Assembly (NCBI GenBank): GCA_023454175.1
Contig: JAEXRW010000011.1
Location: 1 to 63,785 of the forward strand
DNA length: 63,785 bases
Source: Bacillota bacterium
GTDB lineage: Bacteria; Bacillota; Clostridia; Christensenellales; JAEXRW01
Reading direction: 5' to 3'
The notes beneath the pieces were generated by a model. The model did no database searches and was not told the origin of the DNA. It saw nothing but the letters and a program-made list of their open reading frames with translations. Below are positions 44,235 through 53,197 of the stretch, piece after piece (within the stretch, counting starts at the first letter, position 1; each line of letters begins with the position of its first letter). A program made the position numbers and the translations under genes.

Positions 44235-46703
44235 ATGGATCAAAGAGACAGTACAGGGACGATACCCCATTACTATTCCGAAAGGCTCATGCAAAAGCTG
44301 CGCGCGCTTCGCAGCGTGCATGCCGCCGTCATCGAAGCCCCTTCCGGCTATGGCAAAACCACGGCGGTGCGTGACTTTCTGGATGGTGGCCCTTCTTCGC
44401 GCATGGTTGTTTGCTGGCTGGCCGCGGTGGAGGAGGCGCCGGCATCCGCGTTTCACCGCCTCTGCCGCGAGATAGAGAAGATCGACGGTGCAGCCGGGCA
44501 GCGCCTGATCCGGATCGGCCTTCCCAATGCCGCCACTGCGGGGGAGGCTTGTGACGCGCTGCGGTCCATCACCTGCGACAGGGATACCTTCCTGGTGCTG
44601 GATAATTTCCAGCTGCTGCAGAATACGCTTCCGGCTTCCTTCTGCGCCGCGCTGGTCGGCCACAGCACACCGGGGCTGCACGTCGTGATCATTACGCAGA
44701 TACTCAGGCGGGATATCCACGCAGCGATAGCCGGTATCGGCTTTTTGCATGTCACCGCCGCGGACCTGCGGCTGGGTCAAAGTGATATATGCGGTTTTTT
44801 TGCCCTGGCCGGCCTCAGCATCACCCCTGCGGATGCACAGCTTGTGATGCGCTATACCGAGGGCTGGATCATCGCGGTCTATCTGCAGATGCGCACCCTG
44901 CAGGATACGGGGGGATTCGCCGATACCGCGATCCTGCCTCTGGCCGGGCGCATGGTATGGGATACGCTCAGTGAAGCGCAGCAGGTATTCCTGCTGCGTG
45001 TTTCCCTTTTTACGGCTTTCACCGTGCCGCAGGCCTGCTGCCTCGCCGGGTGCGGCGAATTGCCCGAATATGCCCGCCAGGCGCTTGAAAAGCCGCTGAT
45101 CCGTTATGATCCATCCGGACAACGGTATGAGCTGCACAGCCTCCTTTCAGACCTGCTTTCCGCAAAGCGCGATGAGATGGGGGAGGCGTTCCGGAAGGAT
45201 TGCCTTGGGCGGGCAGGGGACTGTTGCTACGCCGAGCGGAAAATGGCGGAGGCCGTGGGCTTTTATATTCAGGCGCGGGATTTCGAGCGCATCCTGATGC
45301 TGGATTTCTCCGAGGTCATCCTGCAGGATGCGGGGGACTGCCGATTCCCCGAAATAGCGCTCCAGGTCGCTATGGAGTGCCCGGCCGGGCTGAAGGAAAA
45401 GCATTTGCTTTCCATGCTCCGCATCGCTTGGACGCTGCTGCTCACCGGGGAAGCCAAAGCTTTCCGATATCTCATGGAGGAGCTGCGCCCGATGGCGGAG
45501 AGGGCGGAGGATATGAAACTGCACGGCGAATGGCTGCTCCTGCATTCCTATGAAGCCTATCCCGGCCCCGAAGCGATGACCCGGGTATTGAAACAGGCGG
45601 AAAAACTACTCGGCGGGGAATGTTCGCGCGTCATCCTCCCGTCTGCGCCCTGGTGCTTCGGGGAGATCTGCCCTTTCCGTGCTTTCCACATCACACCGGG
45701 CGGGGCCGACCGGGAAGCTGGCGCACTGGACGCCTATTTGTCCGTCTATACCAGGCTGACAGGCGGGCATGGCAGCGGGGGCGGCACGCTCTTCCGCGCC
45801 TGGCTGGCCTATTGCCGGGGGGACCTGGACAATGCCGAGATCCTGGCCTACAAGGCGGCCTACCTGTCGGAAAGCAGCCGGCAGGGGGTCATCCTGATCG
45901 GCACCGCCTACCTTTTGGCGGAGATCGCCCTGCACAACGCCGATACGGCCGGATGGCAAAGCGCGGTAGCCTCCATGGAGCGCGCGGCGCTTTTCCCCGG
46001 GCAGAACCATTTCGTAACGCGGGCCGTGGCCGACATCACCCGGGCCTTTCTTTTCAACCAGCTGGACAATGCCGAAAAGGATGCCGAATGGATCATAAAA
46101 GGCGAGCTTACCGGCAGATATATTTTGCCCGCTATGTACAGTAGCGCACTTTTGACGCATCTGGGATGCCTGCTGCGCCAGGGGAAATTCCCCCAGCTGA
46201 TCGGGAAGGCACAGGCTGTGATGCAGGAACGGGGGAGGGTGGATCCGCAGAGCCAGATCGTTATTTCATTCATGACGTCGGCGTGCCATATGGCCATGGG
46301 CAACCGGAACGAAGCCAGGACCGCTGTTGAGCGCGCGGTGGAAGTGGCGCTCTCCGACGGCCTGATATACCCTTTGGCTGCCTATTCCTGGCTGCTGGAA
46401 GGGCTGGTGGAGCAGGTCCTTCTGGAAATATTTCCGCAATTCTTCGAGCGCTTCGCACAGGTGAAGGAGCAATTCGGGAACGGCTGGATGACCTTGTTCA
46501 ACGACATGTTCCGGGGCGGCCCGCCGGCCGGACTGACCGGACGGGAATACGAGATCGCCCGGCTGGCAGCGGAAGGGAAGCGCAATAGCGAGATCGCAGA
46601 GATGCTTTTTGTCTCGGAGAGCACGGTACGCACCCACCTGCGCACGGTATTCCAGAAGCTGGAGGTGGACCGCCGCGCCATGCTGGCGGATAAACTGCGG
46701 TAA
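44235..46703 (+). CDS. MalT-like LuxR-family transcriptional regulator (STAND ATPase)
   Basis: An 822-residue regulator. Walker A lies at APSGYGKTTAV (about residue 35-45), Walker B at LVLDNFQLL (about residue 120), and the sensor region VIITQILRR completes the NTPase. A winged-helix and TPR-like middle follows (about 300-740). The last 60 residues are a LuxR helix-turn-helix, GLTGREYEIARLAAEGKRNS then LFVSESTVRTHLRTVFQKLEV. This layout is that of MalT-type proteins, which bind an inducer and ATP and activate transcription. Targets are unknown; the downstream BspA-like gene is the obvious candidate by position. GAAGGGA precedes the ATG. Confidence 0.88.
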   Translation: MDQRDSTGTIPHYYSERLMQKLRALRSVHAAVIEAPSGYGKTTAVRDFLDGGPSSRMVVCWLAAVEEAPASAFHRLCREIEKIDGAAGQRLIRIGLPNAATAGEACDALRSITCDRDTFLVLDNFQLLQNTLPASFCAALVGHSTPGLHVVIITQILRRDIHAAIAGIGFLHVTAADLRLGQSDICGFFALAGLSITPADAQLVMRYTEGWIIAVYLQMRTLQDTGGFADTAILPLAGRMVWDTLSEAQQVFLLRVSLFTAFTVPQACCLAGCGELPEYARQALEKPLIRYDPSGQRYELHSLLSDLLSAKRDEMGEAFRKDCLGRAGDCCYAERKMAEAVGFYIQARDFERILMLDFSEVILQDAGDCRFPEIALQVAMECPAGLKEKHLLSMLRIAWTLLLTGEAKAFRYLMEELRPMAERAEDMKLHGEWLLLHSYEAYPGPEAMTRVLKQAEKLLGGECSRVILPSAPWCFGEICPFRAFHITPGGADREAGALDAYLSVYTRLTGGHGSGGGTLFRAWLAYCRGDLDNAEILAYKAAYLSESSRQGVILIGTAYLLAEIALHNADTAGWQSAVASMERAALFPGQNHFVTRAVADITRAFLFNQLDNAEKDAEWIIKGELTGRYILPAMYSSALLTHLGCLLRQGKFPQLIGKAQAVMQERGRVDPQSQIVISFMTSACHMAMGNRNEARTAVERAVEVALSDGLIYPLAAYSWLLEGLVEQVLLEIFPQFFERFAQVKEQFGNGWMTLFNDMFRGGPPAGLTGREYEIARLAAEGKRNSEIAEMLFVSESTVRTHLRTVFQKLEVDRRAMLADKLR

Positions 46704-46755
46704 ACAGACAACGTATCACAAAAATCGTCCGAAGCGACGATACCAAGGAAAAATC

Positions 46756-46790
46756 AACTGCCTTACAATCATATCAGGGCAGTTATTTTT
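46756..46790 (+). terminator. Terminator of the LuxR-type gene
   Basis: The stem AACTGCC / GGGCAGTT has a 14-base loop and is followed by ATTTTTAT. Confidence 0.68.
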
Positions 46791-46816
46791 ATGCATATCA
46801 TTGGCAGGGAGATACC

Positions 46817-47053
46817 ATGGGATATATCAGATCCGTGACCCCGATGAAGGGTTACCGGCTGTATCTGGAGATGGAGAGCGGCAGCAGCGTGACGGTGGAC
46901 CTTTCGGGCAAACTGCACACCATGAAATATGCGGCGCTTTCGGACGAGACGCTATTTTACAGCGCGGTGACCGACGGCGATTTCGTCATCTGGGGCGGTG
47001 GACTGGTACGCGTGACCGCGGGGGAACTGGTGGACATCGTGCTGCTGGAGTAG
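46817..47053 (+). CDS. DUF2442-like small protein
   Basis: A 78-residue soluble protein. YIRSVTPMKGYRLYLEMESG, then VDLSGKL, the AALSDETLFYSAVTDGDFVIW segment and a hydrophobic end match the DUF2442 fold (small beta protein found beside toxin-antitoxin or mobile genes in many bacteria). No partner gene is seen, and the function is unknown. GGGAG precedes the ATG. It lies between the regulator and the adhesin gene. Confidence 0.7.
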   Translation: MGYIRSVTPMKGYRLYLEMESGSSVTVDLSGKLHTMKYAALSDETLFYSAVTDGDFVIWGGGLVRVTAGELVDIVLLE

Positions 47054-47125
47054 CGGGCAGCCACATTTTATCCACACGAAGAGATAACCAATTTGGGCCA
47101 TTTAAATTGCAGAGGAGGCACACAC

Positions 47126-49954
47126 ATGCAAAAGATGTTCAAAAAGACCCTGGTACTGCTCGTGACGGTCTGCCTGGCCATGAGCCTGCTGCCGGTAACG
47201 GCCGTAGCGGAGCAGGATGGAGACTGGACCTATGAGATCGAGGGCAGCAGCGCAGTCATCACCGGATATACGGGGAGCGCTACCAGTATCACCATTCCCG
47301 CACAGATTTCAGACCACGGCACCATGTACTGGGTATCAAGGGTCGGGGATCATGCATTGGCGGACAACACGAACATCACATCGGTGTTTTTTGGCTCCAA
47401 CATAGCGGAGATCGGGATCGGCGCGTTCTCAGGATGCACCAACCTGACCACATTGGACTGGGTGTATAACCTGGAGAAGATCGACAGTGCGGCTTTTGCG
47501 GGCTGCACCAAACTGACGACCATTTCCCTTTTCCCCCCCACCATCACATACATCGCCGGAAACGCGTTTGCTAACTGCAGCTCGCTGACAGGCTTCGACA
47601 CCTACGCCCACAGCAGCAACATCAGCTGCGTGGACGGCGTACTTTTCAATAGAAGCAAGACCCGCCTGATCGCCTACCCCGCAGGCAAAGCCGCGGGAAA
47701 CTACACCATCCCCGCCGGCGTGACCGAGATCGGCAGTTATGCGTTCGAAGGGTGCGCCAACGTGAAATCGGTCACTTTCCCCGCAACGGGGCTGACACAG
47801 ATCGGGGAAGGCGCATTTGAAGGCTCGGGCCTGAGCGGGAACGTGACGATCCCCGACGGGGTCACCACGATCAATGGAAGCACATTTTTGAGATGCAAGG
47901 ACCTGACATCGGTCACGTTTCCATCAAGTCTGACCAGCATCGGCGAAGTCGCATTCTACGAGTCGGGACTAGCCGGCGATTTCGCCATCCCGGCATCTGT
48001 CAATACGATCGGGGAAGAGGCTTTCTCCGAAACTCCGATCACAAGCGTATCCGTGCATTCAGGCGTATCAACCATCGCAACGCGGGCATTTGACTCCTGC
48101 GAAAAACTGGCTGCCATCAACGTGGCGGCGGGCAACAGCGCCTACTCATCCCAGAACGGCGTCCTTTTCAATAAGGATGCGACAACCCTGATCACCTACC
48201 CCGGCGGGAAAACGGATGCAAGCTATACGGTCCCCGGCACCGTGACCCAGATAGCAACATGGGCCTTCACCGATACGAGGGCCAGCAGCATCACACTGCC
48301 CTCCGGCCTCACGGAGATCGCAAACTGCACATTCTGCAGGGGCAACCTGACGAGCATCACCATCCCCAACAACGTGACGCGCATCGTCCTGTGTGCATTT
48401 TCGGGCTGCGATAATCTGAGAAGCGTCACACTGGGGAGCGGGCTCACGCAGATCTCATCCGCCGGCTTTGCCGAGTGCAGCAACCTGCGGGACGTTTACT
48501 TCCTGGGGAACGCCCCGACCCTGGGCCACTCCGACGAGGGAGAAGCATTTGAGGGAGCGAGCGCAAACCTGGTCCTTTTCCACAGCGCCACGGCCACAGG
48601 CTACACGGAAGCCTGGCGGAAGGGGTATGCGATGGCGGTATTTGACCCTGCCATCCTCTGCACGGTGACATACGGCCTGAACGGCTCTGCGGGGACTCCG
48701 GCCACCGATACCGTCTACAAGGGCGGGCGGGTATTCCCACCGTCAGATCCGTCCCGCACCAATTATCAGTTCCAGGGGTGGTACAAGGAAAGCGCCTGCA
48801 CCCACGCGTGGAACTTCAACACCGATACGGTGAATGGAAATACCACACTCCATGCCAAGTGGGAAAAGACGGCTTTCACCGTAACATTCAACCTCAACGG
48901 CGCTGCGGGAACGGCCCCAGCATCCTTGATAGTGAACAAGGGCGGGCATGCGAGCCGTCCGGCAGACCCTGTACGGGCAGGGTATACCTTCGGGGGCTGG
49001 TACAGGGAAGCAGCCTGCACCCACGCATGGAGCTTCGGCGCCGACGCGGTGAACGCCGATACCGTCCTTTACGCAAAATGGACAGGCGGCGTGCCCAGCG
49101 TGAACCTGAGCGGCATTACCCTTTCGGCCGGGGCCAGGTTTTCCACCGCCAAACCCTTTTCCCCCACAAAGGCGACCTGTACGATCTATCTGAACGAGAA
49201 TACACCTACTGTGACCATTACGCCCACAAAGGCCTATGACAGCGCGGCGATGAAGATCCAAAGCCAAAGCGTGACGAGGTACACCACCCCTGCCATCCCG
49301 AACGGCAAATACATGTATGTCAAGGTCAAGGTATCCATACCGGGCAAGAGCAGGACCTATACGCTGAAGGTCCAGCGCGACAAGTCCACGGACAGCTACC
49401 TCTCGAAAATCACCACCAACCGGACGGAAAGCATCACGCCCGCGTTCAGCAAGACCAATACAGGCCCCTACACCCTGGAGCTGGGCGAGAACACGCCATC
49501 CGTGAAGATCTACGGCGCGGCGGAGGCAGGGAAGCTGGCGAAGGTATACTATTCGGGCAGGAAATACACGCTGAACAACGGGCAAACCAAAACCGCGACC
49601 ATCAAGGTCAAACCGCAGAGCGGACCCGCCAGGACCTACACCGTCATCATCCACAGGGCGAAGTCCACGAATGCGGACCTGAAGAGCCTGAAGACCGATT
49701 CCAATGCATACAGGGTACAGCCGGTGTTCAATGCGGGGGTGACGGCTTATACCGTTACCCTGCCTGCAAACAAGAGCTATGTATATCTTTACGCGGTAAA
49801 AGCAGAGTCCCATGCGTCGATGACGATGAACGGGCTGAAAAGGACCTCCCTGAAGGTGACGGTTCCCCCGGGCAGCGTGGCTACGGTCCATATCATCGTC
49901 ACTGCACAGGCGGGTGGGACGAAGGATTATGTGGTCACCATCCGCCGGCCATAG
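47126..49954 (+). CDS. Secreted BspA-like leucine-rich adhesin with InlB and cadherin-like repeats
   Basis: A 942-residue exported protein. The signal peptide is cut after about residue 28 (VTAVAEQ). Residues about 35-505 are BspA/LRR_5 repeats with the pattern IGxxAFxGCxxLxxxxLP. Two InlB B-repeat domains follow (about 511-577 and 580-652; GWYKESACTHAWNF and GWYREAACTHAWSF). The C-terminus has three cadherin-like Ig domains (about 660-942; each begins LSxIxxSxG-like and ends TYTLKVQR, TYTVIIHR, DYVVTIRR). No LPxTG or membrane anchor is visible. It is likely a host- or polymer-binding surface protein; retention must be non-covalent. GGAGG precedes the ATG at 47126. Confidence 0.86.
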   Translation: MQKMFKKTLVLLVTVCLAMSLLPVTAVAEQDGDWTYEIEGSSAVITGYTGSATSITIPAQISDHGTMYWVSRVGDHALADNTNITSVFFGSNIAEIGIGAFSGCTNLTTLDWVYNLEKIDSAAFAGCTKLTTISLFPPTITYIAGNAFANCSSLTGFDTYAHSSNISCVDGVLFNRSKTRLIAYPAGKAAGNYTIPAGVTEIGSYAFEGCANVKSVTFPATGLTQIGEGAFEGSGLSGNVTIPDGVTTINGSTFLRCKDLTSVTFPSSLTSIGEVAFYESGLAGDFAIPASVNTIGEEAFSETPITSVSVHSGVSTIATRAFDSCEKLAAINVAAGNSAYSSQNGVLFNKDATTLITYPGGKTDASYTVPGTVTQIATWAFTDTRASSITLPSGLTEIANCTFCRGNLTSITIPNNVTRIVLCAFSGCDNLRSVTLGSGLTQISSAGFAECSNLRDVYFLGNAPTLGHSDEGEAFEGASANLVLFHSATATGYTEAWRKGYAMAVFDPAILCTVTYGLNGSAGTPATDTVYKGGRVFPPSDPSRTNYQFQGWYKESACTHAWNFNTDTVNGNTTLHAKWEKTAFTVTFNLNGAAGTAPASLIVNKGGHASRPADPVRAGYTFGGWYREAACTHAWSFGADAVNADTVLYAKWTGGVPSVNLSGITLSAGARFSTAKPFSPTKATCTIYLNENTPTVTITPTKAYDSAAMKIQSQSVTRYTTPAIPNGKYMYVKVKVSIPGKSRTYTLKVQRDKSTDSYLSKITTNRTESITPAFSKTNTGPYTLELGENTPSVKIYGAAEAGKLAKVYYSGRKYTLNNGQTKTATIKVKPQSGPARTYTVIIHRAKSTNADLKSLKTDSNAYRVQPVFNAGVTAYTVTLPANKSYVYLYAVKAESHASMTMNGLKRTSLKVTVPPGSVATVHIIVTAQAGGTKDYVVTIRRP

Positions 49955-50024
49955 TCGTTGGTCCGCCCGGCATTAGTAGGGGAGAGCTCCCCTGGTTCAG
50001 GGAAGCTTCTGAAACAGATGCATC

Positions 50025-50068
50025 ACAAAAGCCTCCTGCTGCAATCATTATGCAGCGGGAGGCTTTTA
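50025..50068. terminator. Bidirectional terminator between adhesin and kinase genes
   Basis: A long stem, AAAAGCCTCC-T-GCTGCA with its complement, 17 pairs with one T-G, a 7-base loop and A-runs and T-runs on both sides. It can stop the adhesin transcript and the convergent kinase transcript. Confidence 0.85.
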
Positions 50069-50137
50069 CAGGTCGCCGGGAATATATTTGAAATCGCCGC
50101 TCTTCATGGTACAGGGGCTTCCCGTTCGCGTGCTGCC

Positions 50138-51532
50138 TTATGCGTGCTGCAGCTCAAACCAAAATGTGGTGCCTTCTCCTGCCTTGCTCGCCACGCCGTA
50201 CCCGGATCCGTGCGCATCCAATATCCCTTTTACCAATGACAGGCCCAATCCCGAACCCGCCCTGCGCTTTTTGTCCGGTAGGCTGGCCTTGTAAAACCGG
50301 TCCCAGATGTATTTCAGCTCGTCTTCCGGGATGCCCTCCCCCGTATCCGCCACTTCCACCCGTTCGGCCGTATTCCCGTGCAGGACGCGCACGCAGACCC
50401 GCCCGCCCGCGGGGGTATGGTTGAATGCGTTGGCCAGCAGGTTATACAGCACCTGGCGGATGCGCGCTTCGTCGCCTTTCACCGCGGCAGCGCCGGGGCA
50501 GTCCAGCGCCAATTCAACGCCTGTCTTTTCACTGAGGATGCCGTAGCTCTGCGTCACGCCGTGCAGCAGGGCGCAGAGGTCAAAGGCTGTGATATCCAGT
50601 ACTGCCTTCCCGGACTGGATTTGGGAAAGGTTCAGGATATCGTTGACGATGGTATCCAGCCGGTCCGCTTCCTCCATGATGATGCCCAGCTGCGCCTCCC
50701 GCTTTGCACGGTCGCTTCCTGTGACGTCCCGCAGCGTCTCCGCATATCCCTTGATGAGGCTCAGCGGGGTGCGGAGTTCATGGGATACATTGGCGATGAG
50801 GTCCCTGCGGAGTCCCTCCAGCTGCGATAGTTCCCGGCCCATTTCATTGAGGGTCGTTGCCAGGCCGCCCAGCTCGTCTTTCCGTTTTGTTTCCACCCTG
50901 GAGGAAAAGTCCCCTGCGGCCATCTGCCTTGAAACGCGGGTGATGTTGCGTATGGGCCTGGTGAAGGACCGCGAGAGGAAAAAGGCCGCGACCACGGAGG
51001 CTGCGGTGAGGATGGCGGTGATATATACCAGCTGCTGCTTCAGTATTTGGGCCGTTTCCTTCACTGCCGCCAGCGGGAACATCAGCACGAGTGCGCCTGC
51101 CTGCCGCCCGTCCTGCACCCAGGGCAGGCCTATCAGGGCATACTCGTTCTTGAAGCGCGGATGCGTGATGGTCACCATCACCCGTTCGCCCCCCGTCACG
51201 CGGGCCAGGGCCGAGATGGTTTGGATGTTGTCTGCCAGCGGCATGGTGTTTCTCTCGGTGCCGCCTGCAAAATAGAGTTGTTTGCCCTGGATATCCACCA
51301 GTTCGGCCGAGCCGTTGCTGCCGTATACGAGCTCGTTCAGCATGCCCTGGTATGAGGGGTCGCCGCTTTCGAGGGTGGAGAGGATGGCGGTGCTCTGCCT
51401 TTGCAGGTCGGCCATTCTCATGCCGGTATAAAAGCTCTCCAGGAATGCGATCTGGAAAAGCCACAGCAGGGCCAGCACCAGGGCTACCAGGGCCATGATC
51501 CATAGCCAGAGCCGAAGCGCGATGCTTTTCAT
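50138..51532 (-). CDS. Sensor histidine kinase
   Basis: A 464-residue transmembrane kinase. One helix lies at the N-terminus (about 8-30), an extracytoplasmic sensor of about 130 residues follows, and a second helix (about 166-188) leads to a HAMP domain (SRSFTRPIRNITRV). The HisKA motif is NVSHELRTPLSLIKGY, the ATPase has NAFNHTPAGG, DTGEGIPEDEL and GSGLGLSLVKG. The sensor domain has no known ligand motif. Its gene overlaps the regulator by ATGA, so they form one operon with the response regulator first. Confidence 0.94.
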   Translation of the reverse strand: MKSIALRLWLWIMALVALVLALLWLFQIAFLESFYTGMRMADLQRQSTAILSTLESGDPSYQGMLNELVYGSNGSAELVDIQGKQLYFAGGTERNTMPLADNIQTISALARVTGGERVMVTITHPRFKNEYALIGLPWVQDGRQAGALVLMFPLAAVKETAQILKQQLVYITAILTAASVVAAFFLSRSFTRPIRNITRVSRQMAAGDFSSRVETKRKDELGGLATTLNEMGRELSQLEGLRRDLIANVSHELRTPLSLIKGYAETLRDVTGSDRAKREAQLGIIMEEADRLDTIVNDILNLSQIQSGKAVLDITAFDLCALLHGVTQSYGILSEKTGVELALDCPGAAAVKGDEARIRQVLYNLLANAFNHTPAGGRVCVRVLHGNTAERVEVADTGEGIPEDELKYIWDRFYKASLPDKKRRAGSGLGLSLVKGILDAHGSGYGVASKAGEGTTFWFELQHA

Positions 51533-52218
51533 TTTCCCGCCCCCGTTTCAAACTTGTACCCCGTTCCCCATACCGTCACGATGAACCGGCGGTATCCGCC
51601 CAGGCTGTCGCGGAGCATTTTCACGTGGGTGTCCACGGTACGGTCGTCGCCGATGAAATCATATCCCCAGACCGAATTCAGGAGCTGGTCCCGGGAGAAG
51701 ACGATGTTCTGATTTTGGACAAGGAAGACAAGCAGATCGTATTCCTTGGGCGTCATGGCCTTTTGCACACCGTCCACGAAAACATTCCGGGCGGCAAAAT
51801 CGATCTCAAGCCCCTCCAGTTTCGTTTTCGGACCGGAAGCGGGGGATGCAGCCGTACGCCTGCGGATGATGGCCTTGATCCTGGCGAGCAGTTCCCGCGG
51901 GCTGAAGGGTTTCACGATATAATCGTCCACCCCCAGTTCAAACCCGAAGAGCCGGTCATACTCCTCTCCCCTGGCCGTCAGCATGATGACGGGCACATCC
52001 GAAGTCTTCCGGATCTGCCTGCAGACCGTCCAGCCGTCCACCTTGGGCATCATCACGTCCAGGATCACCAGGTCATAGGCCTGCGCTTCAAAGCGCTGCA
52101 ATGCCTCTGCGCCGTCCGCGGCTTCGTCGATGGTGTAATCTTCATTGGATGCATATTCCTTGATCATATCGCGGATACGTTCTTCATCATCCGCGATCAG
52201 GATTCGTTCCTTTGCCAT
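51529..52218 (-). CDS. OmpR-family response regulator
   Basis: A 229-residue regulator. The receiver domain has the acidic pair DDE at 10-12, Asp54 (LVILDVMMP) as the phosphorylation site, and KPFSP near residue 103. The C-terminal winged helix has RDQLLNSVWGYDFIGDDRTVDTHVKMLRDSLG and ends WGTGYKFET. It should bind a direct repeat in its own or the divergent promoter. The ATG at 52218 has GAGGG eight bases upstream; an earlier ATG at 52224 is also possible. Confidence 0.94.
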   Translation of the reverse strand: MAKERILIADDEERIRDMIKEYASNEDYTIDEAADGAEALQRFEAQAYDLVILDVMMPKVDGWTVCRQIRKTSDVPVIMLTARGEEYDRLFGFELGVDDYIVKPFSPRELLARIKAIIRRRTAASPASGPKTKLEGLEIDFAARNVFVDGVQKAMTPKEYDLLVFLVQNQNIVFSRDQLLNSVWGYDFIGDDRTVDTHVKMLRDSLGGYRRFIVTVWGTGYKFETGAGK

Positions 52219-52269
52219 GTCCATACCCTCATCTATAACATTATTGCCGATTATAAAGGTCAGTTGTGA

Positions 52270-52322
52270 TGAAAGTTTGATAAAAACCGGTCCATCAATA
52301 CAAAGCGCATATCAAACTTTCA
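52270..52322. promoter_or_regulatory. Inverted repeat in the regulator/ferritin-like divergent region
   Basis: Arms TGAAAGTTTGATA (52270-52282) and TATCAAACTTTCA (52310-52322) are perfect complements, 27 bases apart. A related CTTTCATC follows at 52336. It lies between the two divergent genes and may be the response regulator's binding site or a dual promoter operator. Confidence 0.6.
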
Positions 52323-52408
52323 GACTTTTATGGATCTTTCATCAATCTTTTTTCACAATTGGATAATACCATGAAACCAACATCAAAAAACAAATGGAGA
52401 TGATCACG

Positions 52409-53122
52409 ATGACAAAAACCAAACGATTTGTACTGATCACAGCGATCGTAACAGTGGCGGCGTTTGCATTGACATCCTGCGCTGCGGTCCTCCCGCATAC
52501 GGCGCAAAACAACGGTCGGGGGCAGTTGAACGCCGGGCAGGGGAGTCTGTACAGCGGCCAGCACCTCGGGCAGGGCCAGGGATCCGGGCAGGGACTGGGG
52601 CAAGGGCAGGGAATGGGGCAAGGCATCGGCAACCAGCCGCAAGCCCCCGCTGCAGCGGCTCCGAATGCGGAAGCACCGGTTGATCTTCCGCAGGACACCA
52701 CCTACGGCTCAGCAGCAGCGCTTTCGGACAGCACGCTGGAGCTGGCGGATATGCTGGCCTATGCCCTGCAGGACGAGTATGCAGCCAGGGCGGAATACGA
52801 CTACGTGCTCAAAACGTTCGGGAACGTACGCCCGTTTTCCAACATCATCAACGCGGAAGCTACGCATATCGCCGAGCTTGCCCCGCTTTTTACCGCCTAC
52901 AAGGTCAGTATGCCCGCGGATACCGGCAGTGAACACGTGGCAAAGGCAGGCAGCTTCACGGAAGCGCTGGCCATCGGGGTGAAAGCGGAAAAGGACAATA
53001 TAGCGATGTACGAAGCATTTCTGAAGCAGCCCGTACCGGCGGACGTGAAGGCGGTGTTTGAAGAGCTCCTGAAAGGCTCGCAGAACCATCTGGCCGCCTT
53101 TTCGAGGAGCCACGGCAAATGA
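52409..53122 (+). CDS. DUF2202 ferritin-like lipoprotein with Gly/Gln-rich linker
   Basis: A 237-residue exported protein. The N-terminal signal ends near ALTSCAAV (lipobox-like, Cys at about residue 24). Residues about 35-70 are a Gly/Gln repeat, GQHLGQGQGSGQGLGQG and so on. Residues about 105-236 are DUF2202, a ferritin-like four-helix bundle (EYAARAEYDYVLKTFG, EATHIAELAPLF, KDNIAMYEAFL, SQNHLAAF) with the Glu and His residues expected for a diiron site. It may bind metal or oxidise iron on the outer surface. It is divergent from the two-component operon and followed by the polyferredoxin gene (75 bases). The start at 52409 has GGAG upstream. Confidence 0.85.
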   Translation: MTKTKRFVLITAIVTVAAFALTSCAAVLPHTAQNNGRGQLNAGQGSLYSGQHLGQGQGSGQGLGQGQGMGQGIGNQPQAPAAAAPNAEAPVDLPQDTTYGSAAALSDSTLELADMLAYALQDEYAARAEYDYVLKTFGNVRPFSNIINAEATHIAELAPLFTAYKVSMPADTGSEHVAKAGSFTEALAIGVKAEKDNIAMYEAFLKQPVPADVKAVFEELLKGSQNHLAAFSRSHGK

Positions 53123-53197
53123 AACGCGCCGCTAAACGGGATGCTTACATGGCCGGGAAGGGCCATTCAGATCAAATTTGAAAGGTAAGGCAAGGCA

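Noticed and set aside
47126..49954. LPxTG or other covalent anchor in the adhesin
   Set aside because: The protein ends in a cadherin-like domain (VVTIRRP) with no sorting signal or hydrophobic tail.
50844..51551. Long second frame antisense or same-strand shadow of the kinase gene
   Set aside because: Low-complexity His/Arg/Gly content and no domain; it is a by-product of GC-rich codon use in the true gene.
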